In this document: positions 13,150 to 16,561 of the stretch, one piece after another | How the letters are laid out: the number at the start of each line of letters is the position of its first letter | How positions within the stretch are numbered: the stretch's first letter is position 1 | From: CAZWDL01 sp964632995 | GTDB taxonomy: Bacteria; Bacteroidota; Bacteroidia; Chitinophagales; Saprospiraceae | Assembly (NCBI GenBank): GCA_964632995.1 | Contig: CAZWDL010000143.1 | Location: forward strand, 1-16,561 | DNA length: 16,561 nt | Reading direction: 5' to 3' | Position numbers and translations under genes: made by a program | Notes under the pieces: generated by a model | Database searches by the model: none | What the model saw: the letters and a program-made list of their open reading frames with translations, nothing else | What the model was told of the DNA's origin: nothing

Positions 13150-13674
13150 ATGCGTATATCTCTCGACTTCATAGGCATCACAGCCTCTCTGCTTTGCGCC
13201 GTTCACTGTCTGCTGATTCCGGTATTCTTTACCGTCAGCGCCTTCACTCAGCTGGGGTGGCTGACCAGTCCCCTGGTTGAATTCGCCTTCATCGGAATCG
13301 GGCTGCCGGTAGCCGCCTGGTCGCTGACGACGGGATATCTGGTTCAGCATGGCAGGCTTGTTCCGGTGCTGATCGGCGCAGGTGGCTTTCTGTTCTTACT
13401 TTTCGGCCGCTTTTTACCAGGCGGCTGGGAACACGTAACAACACCTCTGGGAGGTATACTGGTAGCGGCAGCCCACTGGATCAACTGGCGCCTCAATCGC
13501 GGGGAGCCGGCCAACACTTGCCGCTTTTTATCCACGCGGGAGAAAAAACAGCGTCTGGCGGTGCTGATGTTTGCGCTGCTGATAATCGCTGTCTGGACGC
13601 TCCTCGCTACCCCGCACTCCCCACTACTCACCCACCAGGAATTGCTCGAAACCATATGGAAACCGGTGCGGTAG
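13150..13674 (+). CDS. MerC-type membrane protein
   Basis: A 174-residue integral membrane protein. The first helix contains the MerC hallmark DFIGITASLLCAVHCLLIP (6-24) with the Cys pair C16 and C20. Three more helices follow (about 41-63, 70-90 and 99-113), as in MerC, plus an additional C-terminal hydrophobic segment (about 135-155) after a charged stretch. MerC is an inner-membrane mercuric-ion transporter in mer operons, but there are no other mer genes here; chromosomal Bacteroidota MerC-like genes next to Fur-family regulators are more plausibly linked to zinc. Tightly spaced after the His-rich lipoprotein gene (9 bases), so co-transcribed. Confidence 0.88.
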   Translation: MRISLDFIGITASLLCAVHCLLIPVFFTVSAFTQLGWLTSPLVEFAFIGIGLPVAAWSLTTGYLVQHGRLVPVLIGAGGFLFLLFGRFLPGGWEHVTTPLGGILVAAAHWINWRLNRGEPANTCRFLSTREKKQRLAVLMFALLIIAVWTLLATPHSPLLTHQELLETIWKPVR

Positions 13675-13718
13675 GATATACTTTTCCCACTTTTCTCCGT
13701 TTTCTAAAAAAAGTAGCG

Positions 13719-14336
13719 ATGCGTATTACTGATCTCTGTGAATTATGGACCCCTTCCGTTCGTCTTCTTATTATTGGCTTGCCGGCTTTGCTCCTCTGTT
13801 CCTGCGCGTCCCGGGAACATTCGAGTGAAGCGGCGGTACCGGTGAGGGAAGTAGATAAGCTCGAAGCAGATACGACAAGGTTAAGTACGGTGGTTCCAGC
13901 GAGCCCCACTCCAAGCAATACCGCTGCGGCAGAAGCCGTCCCAATCGACTGGAAACTATTAGCGACCACTGAATTCGAAGATCGCTACAATGAGGAATTC
14001 AAAGCGATGATCCCCTACCCTGTTTTTCCGGCAGACCTGAAGAAGCTGGAAGGAAAAGTCGTCCAGATCAAGGGCTACGTCATCCCGGTTGAAGAGACCG
14101 GGGAGGAAGGCGGGTTGCTCGTCCTCTCGGCGGTTCCCTACAGCCAGTGTTTTTTCTGCGGACTGGCCGGGCCGGAATCGGTCATGGACGTACAGCTTAA
14201 AGAGGACCTCGGCCGTTCCGACAGCTGGATGGACCGACGGCTGACCTTCCGCGGTCGCCTGCGCCTGAACGACTCGGACCTCTACTACCTGAATTTCATC
14301 CTGGAGGAGGCCCGGCTTGTTCGCGGCGAATCGTAA
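13719..14336 (+). CDS. DUF3299-like lipoprotein (paralogue 3 of 3)
   Basis: A 205-residue protein with a lipoprotein-like signal (LLCSC, Cys29; the Cys at the -2 position is unusual). A Ser/Pro/Ala-rich linker of about 45 residues precedes the domain shared with paralogues 1 and 2: KLEGKVVQIKGYVIPVEE, VPYSQCFFCGLAGPES with C144/C147, and RLTFRGRLRLN ending FILEEARLV. The open frame extends upstream to 13518 inside the MerC gene, but the ATG at 13719 is the only start giving a signal sequence. It differs from the other two in being lipid-anchored with a spacer rather than freely secreted. It lies 44 bases after MerC and before the Fur/Zur gene. Confidence 0.78.
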   Translation: MRITDLCELWTPSVRLLIIGLPALLLCSCASREHSSEAAVPVREVDKLEADTTRLSTVVPASPTPSNTAAAEAVPIDWKLLATTEFEDRYNEEFKAMIPYPVFPADLKKLEGKVVQIKGYVIPVEETGEEGGLLVLSAVPYSQCFFCGLAGPESVMDVQLKEDLGRSDSWMDRRLTFRGRLRLNDSDLYYLNFILEEARLVRGES

Positions 14337-14371
14337 GCCGGAAAACTTTTCCCAACCTTTTCCAAAAATAG

Positions 14372-14392
14372 TATGTTTGCATAGCAAGCATT
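14372..14392 (+). promoter_or_regulatory. Promoter of the Fur/Zur-family gene with a variant operator
   Basis: TATGTTTG (14372-14379) matches TAnnTTTG and runs into GCATAGCAAGCATTA. The flanks (TTTGCA on one side, GCATTA on the other) match the common operator, but the centre is two bases shorter (TGC-N7-GCA instead of TGC-N9-GCA). This could be a weaker autoregulatory site. The GTG start lies 26 bases after the -7 element. Confidence 0.5.
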
Positions 14393-14404
14393 AAAATCAG
14401 ACAA

Positions 14405-14833
14405 GTGAACACTCCAGAGCAAAAGGTTATTCAAATACTTCAGCGACACGGATTGCGCAATACGGCGGCCAGAAGAACGATCTTGAGTTTATTTCTGAAA
14501 AAAGACTATGCCCTTGCCCATCACGATATCGAAGAGCTGACCCGCCATATGCTCGACCGGGTCACCGTTTACCGCACGCTGAAAAGCTTCGTCGACCACG
14601 GCATCCTGCACGAAATCCTCGACGATGAAATGAAGACGAAGTACAATCTCTGCTCCGATGAATGCACGCCCGAGCATCACAGCGATGATCACCTCCACTT
14701 CAAGTGCGAAAAATGCCACCGCACCTTTTGCCTAATTGAAACCGAAGTGCCCGAGATGGATATTCCCGGCCAATACCAGGCCAAAAATGTGCAGGTGCTG
14801 GTTTCAGGGATTTGCGCCCTCTGCCGGAACTGA
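14405..14833 (+). CDS. Fur-family metalloregulator, probably Zur-like
   Basis: A 142-residue DNA-binding repressor of the Fur family. The winged-helix domain (about 5-80) includes LRNTAARRTILSLF and the recognition-helix region DRVTVYRTLKSFVDHGILHE (51-70). The dimerisation/metal domain has HHSDDHLHFKCEKC (91-104) and ends SGICALC: structural zinc CxxC pairs C101/C104 and C137/C140, with H91, H92, H96 and H98 as regulatory-site candidates. No ATG is available; GTG at 14405 is the start. Set among zinc-type transport genes and a shared palindromic operator, it is the best candidate for the local repressor. Fur versus Zur cannot be decided from sequence alone; Zur is favoured by the neighbours (FtsX permease, DUF3299-like proteins, His-rich lipoprotein, MerC). 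Confidence 0.92.
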   Translation: MNTPEQKVIQILQRHGLRNTAARRTILSLFLKKDYALAHHDIEELTRHMLDRVTVYRTLKSFVDHGILHEILDDEMKTKYNLCSDECTPEHHSDDHLHFKCEKCHRTFCLIETEVPEMDIPGQYQAKNVQVLVSGICALCRN

Positions 14834-14843
14834 TATACCCCCG

Positions 14844-14868
14844 ACTTCTCAGGTCGCACACCTGAAGT
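14844..14868 (+). terminator. Weak hairpin after the Fur/Zur gene
   Basis: ACTTC-TC-AGGT (14844-14854) pairs with ACCTGAAGT (14860-14868) except for a two-base bulge, ten bases after the regulator's stop codon. The plus strand continues with AAAAGAAAAG rather than T residues, so termination in the plus direction is doubtful; on the minus strand it is flanked upstream by the T-rich complement. Confidence 0.3.
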
Positions 14869-14895
14869 AAAAGAAAAGCGCCTACTACCGGAATG

Positions 14896-14952
14896 AATTG
14901 TTTAGCTAACCCCGGCCGTTTGCTGCTCGCCGGAAACATTGCTAAAACAATT
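14896..14952 (+). repeat. 57-bp nested inverted repeat before the promoter at 14957
   Basis: AATTGTTTAGC (14896-14906) and GCTAAAACAATT (14941-14952) match as inverted arms with one bulged base; inside them CCGGC (14912-14916) pairs with GCCGG (14929-14933). The right arm ends four bases before the -7 element of the next gene. It may be an operator, an mRNA-end structure for the regulator transcript, or both. Confidence 0.45.
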
Positions 14953-14956
14953 GTGT

Positions 14957-14989
14957 TATCTTTGAGCAAAACAATACACGCTTATTGTT
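14957..14989 (+). promoter_or_regulatory. Promoter of the small Cys/His gene with its own inverted repeat
   Basis: TATCTTTG (14957-14964) matches TAnnTTTG. It is not followed by the TGCAA palindrome found elsewhere, but by AACAATA (14970-14976) and TATTGTT (14983-14989), a perfect 7-bp inverted repeat with a 6-base gap that covers the TTG start codon. This suggests different control, or translational masking of the start by a hairpin. Confidence 0.5.
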
Positions 14990-15329
14990 AAGTAAACCCG
15001 CATATCGCCTTTTTACCGTCCTTGCGCTACTATCGGTATTCCTGACGCCGATACTGGTACAGGACATCCACATCATGCTCGAGCATCACGAGGTGAAAAA
15101 GGTATGCGATGCTCCCGGAGACGACGCGCACCTGCACGATCGGGAAAACCACCACCGCTCCTGCGTGCTCGGCCATATCCATTTCAGCGAATACCTCGAT
15201 CTGCCTCAGCCTCAGAGCGAGATACACTTTTTTCCCTTCTTTCATCAACTAGCAGTATCGGCGCAGGAAGCGGCGCCGGCCGCCTATACGCCGGTGGCGC
15301 AGCAGCGGGGGCCGCCGCAATCGGCATAA
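14985..15329 (+). CDS. Small secreted His/Cys-rich protein preceding a TonB receptor
   Basis: A 114-residue protein with an N-terminal hydrophobic signal (about 8-25) and a dense set of possible metal ligands: H29, H34, H35, C41, H49, H51, H56, H57, C60, H64 and H66. The C-terminus reads QQRGPPQSA. Plan, ligand placement and Pro-Pro ending resemble the 108-residue protein at 1841-2167, and both belong to TonB-receptor operons. No ATG lies near the 5' end, so TTG at 14985 is used. The receptor gene starts 112 bases downstream. No named family recognised; a periplasmic metal-binding role is inferred. Confidence 0.68.
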   Translation: MLSKPAYRLFTVLALLSVFLTPILVQDIHIMLEHHEVKKVCDAPGDDAHLHDRENHHRSCVLGHIHFSEYLDLPQPQSEIHFFPFFHQLAVSAQEAAPAAYTPVAQQRGPPQSA

Positions 15330-15378
15330 ACCCCAACCTTCCAAGTATTTACTGCCTGCATTGAGGCGGAAAAAGGTC

Positions 15379-15408
15379 TAAGTTTCATTTTGCGAAAGCA
15401 TAAATGAA
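15379..15408 (+). promoter_or_regulatory. Inverted repeat with promoter-like element before the second receptor
   Basis: TAAGTTTC (15379-15386) is a 7-of-8 match to TAnnTTTG. It overlaps an inverted repeat made of TTCATTT (15384-15390), TGC-GAAA-GCA (15391-15400) and AAATGAA (15402-15408), with one extra T. The TGC/GCA cores recall the common operator but are only four bases apart. It could be a degenerate operator or an mRNA hairpin. Confidence 0.3.
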
Positions 15409-15441
15409 TAGACCGGCCTGCTAAAAGTTAGTTGATGAAAT

Positions 15442-16561
15442 ATGAGCGTTAAAGCGCGATTTTCTTTATTCATAATTATACTGCTCGGTTTTTCCCAGCT
15501 GCTATCCGGCCAGTCCTGTAACCTGATCTTAAAAGGACAGGTGCTCAGCGCCCACACGCACGAGCCGCTCTCCTTCGCCAATGTGGCCATTAAGGGAAAA
15601 AACACGGGAGCGATCGCCGATGAGAACGGAGAATTCATCATCAGTGACCTCTGCGCCGGCACCTACACCGTGGTGTGCACCCGCGTGGGCTGTGACCACA
15701 AGGAGCACCAGATCCATTTAGCGGACGATACGGTGTTTAACATTTTTCTGGAGGAGCACTCCGTAATGATCGAAGAGGTGGTCGTGGAAACCGAAAGAGT
15801 CGCCCCGGTTGAGACCCAGGCTACCGAAATCCTCCGCGGGGCCGAACTGGAAAGCGGCAAAGGCCTCAGCCTGGGCGAATCGATCAGCCGCCTGCCGGGG
15901 GTAACCACCCTCAACACCGGCGCCACCATCGCCAAGCCCGTCATTCAGGGGCTGCACTCCAACCGGGTGCTCATCCTCAATAACGGGGTGCGGCTGGAAG
16001 GCCAGCAGTGGGGACTGGAACACCCCCGGAAGTCGACCCTTTTCTTGCCGAACAGGTCAAAATGGTCAAGGGGGCGGGTAGCCTCCGCTACGGCGCCGAT
16101 GCCATGGGAGGAGTCATCCTGGTAGAACCCACGCCCTTGCGCGATGAGCCGGGCATCGGCGGGGTGCTCAACCTGCAGGGCTTCTCCCAGGGCCGCACCG
16201 GCGCGGCCTCGGCGGCGATCGAAGGCAAGCTTTCCGGAAAAATTCCCCTGAGCGGCCGCCTGCAGGGCACGCTCAAGCGCGGCGGCAATCTCCGCACACC
16301 CGATTATTTCCTGAGCAACTCCGGCGTGCTGGAACAGAACTTCTCCTGGAGGCTCGGCATCGATAAAAAGGACTGGTCGACCGAGGTCTTTTACTCCAAT
16401 TTTTACTCCGAAATCGGCATCCTGGCCGACGCGCATATCGGCAATCTGACCGACCTGCACAACGCCATCGAACGGGGCCGGCCGCTCAACGACGGCGCCT
16501 TCACCTACGAACTGGTTAAAGCCAAGGGCAGCCTGCGCACCGGAGAGGCCGGTGAGTTGCA
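15442..16561 (+). CDS. TonB-dependent receptor with one-base frameshift, 3' end beyond window
   Basis: An outer-membrane receptor: signal peptide (about 1-23), carboxypeptidase-regulatory-like domain (about 28-108, with four Cys), then the plug with LPGVTTLNTGA, KPVIQGLHSNRVLILNNGVR and GQQWGLEH (187-194). After codon 194 the frame breaks in a run of five C (16023-16027). If one base is restored there, the protein continues in another frame from 16026 as PEVDPFLAEQVKMVKGAG and SLRYGADAMGGVILVEPTP and stays open to the window end. In the first frame it would stop at 16125. Its plug matches the receptor at 3639-6137 closely (LPGVTT, KPVI.G, QQWG..H, YG.DA.GGV), so both may take related substrates. 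Both sides of the break are well preserved, so this is either a sequencing error or a very recent mutation. Confidence 0.85.

Noticed and set aside
13150..13674. Mercury-resistance (mer) operon
   Set aside because: MerC-like protein only; no merR, merA, merP or merT is visible, and the neighbours point to nutrient metal handling.
13518..13718. Longer N-terminus of DUF3299-like paralogue 3, overlapping the MerC gene
   Set aside because: This would read in another frame through most of the MerC C-terminus; the extra sequence has no domain, and the ATG at 13719 starts a lipoprotein signal.
1..16561. tRNA or rRNA genes, CRISPR arrays, insertion sequences
   Set aside because: Intergenic spaces are short and show no cloverleaf, no regularly spaced direct repeats and no transposase frame on either strand.

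Overview
The window looks like an accessory trace-metal acquisition island from a member of the Bacteroidota, possibly Saprospirales-like (the lower rank is a guess). Evidence: TonB-dependent receptors with an N-terminal carboxypeptidase-regulatory-like domain, DUF4625 lipoproteins whose Cys is followed by a Glu-Lys-Asp-Glu surface-export-type signal, promoter elements of the Bacteroidota TAnnTTTG type, and almost no Shine-Dalgarno sequences.

Left part (1-6187, all minus strand). Transcription appears to start at a promoter/operator at 6167-6187 and runs leftward: an outer-membrane TonB-dependent receptor, two DUF4625 lipoproteins, a small secreted Cys/His protein, then (perhaps from its own promoter near 1800) an ABC substrate-binding lipoprotein, an 18-codon ORF consisting of little more than a lipoprotein signal peptide, and the N-terminal third of a FecCD/BtuC-type permease cut by the window edge. 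Together these form an outer-membrane-to-cytoplasm route for a metal or metal chelate.

Middle part (6376-9219, minus strand). A two-gene copper module: a small Cys/Met-rich secreted protein and an OprC/NosA-type copper receptor carrying both a CxxxM and an HxM motif at the expected separation. A hairpin terminator follows it.

Right part (9422-16561). A plus-strand tandem-cupin lipoprotein converges on an FtsX-type permease; a 159-bp imperfect palindrome lies between them. Two DUF3299-like secreted proteins and the permease form a minus-strand operon. It diverges, around a perfect 15-bp palindrome, from a plus-strand series: His-rich lipoprotein, MerC-type membrane protein, third DUF3299-like protein, Fur/Zur-family regulator, small Cys/His-rich protein, and a second TonB-dependent receptor of the non-copper type. 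That receptor carries a one-base frameshift and runs off the window.

The unifying observation is a shared promoter-operator cassette. A TAnnTTTG element runs directly into a 15-bp inverted repeat of the form TGCAAyAwwGTTkCA. It lies before the left receptor operon, the copper module, the cupin gene and the divergent permease/lipoprotein pair; a shortened variant lies before the Fur/Zur gene. The simplest reading is that the Fur/Zur protein represses all these units, so zinc-type uptake genes and a copper importer would share one regulon. The gene set (Fur-family regulator, FtsX permease, DUF3299-like proteins, MerC, His-rich lipoprotein) points to zinc for the right half, but metal identity there is inferred, not read from the sequence.
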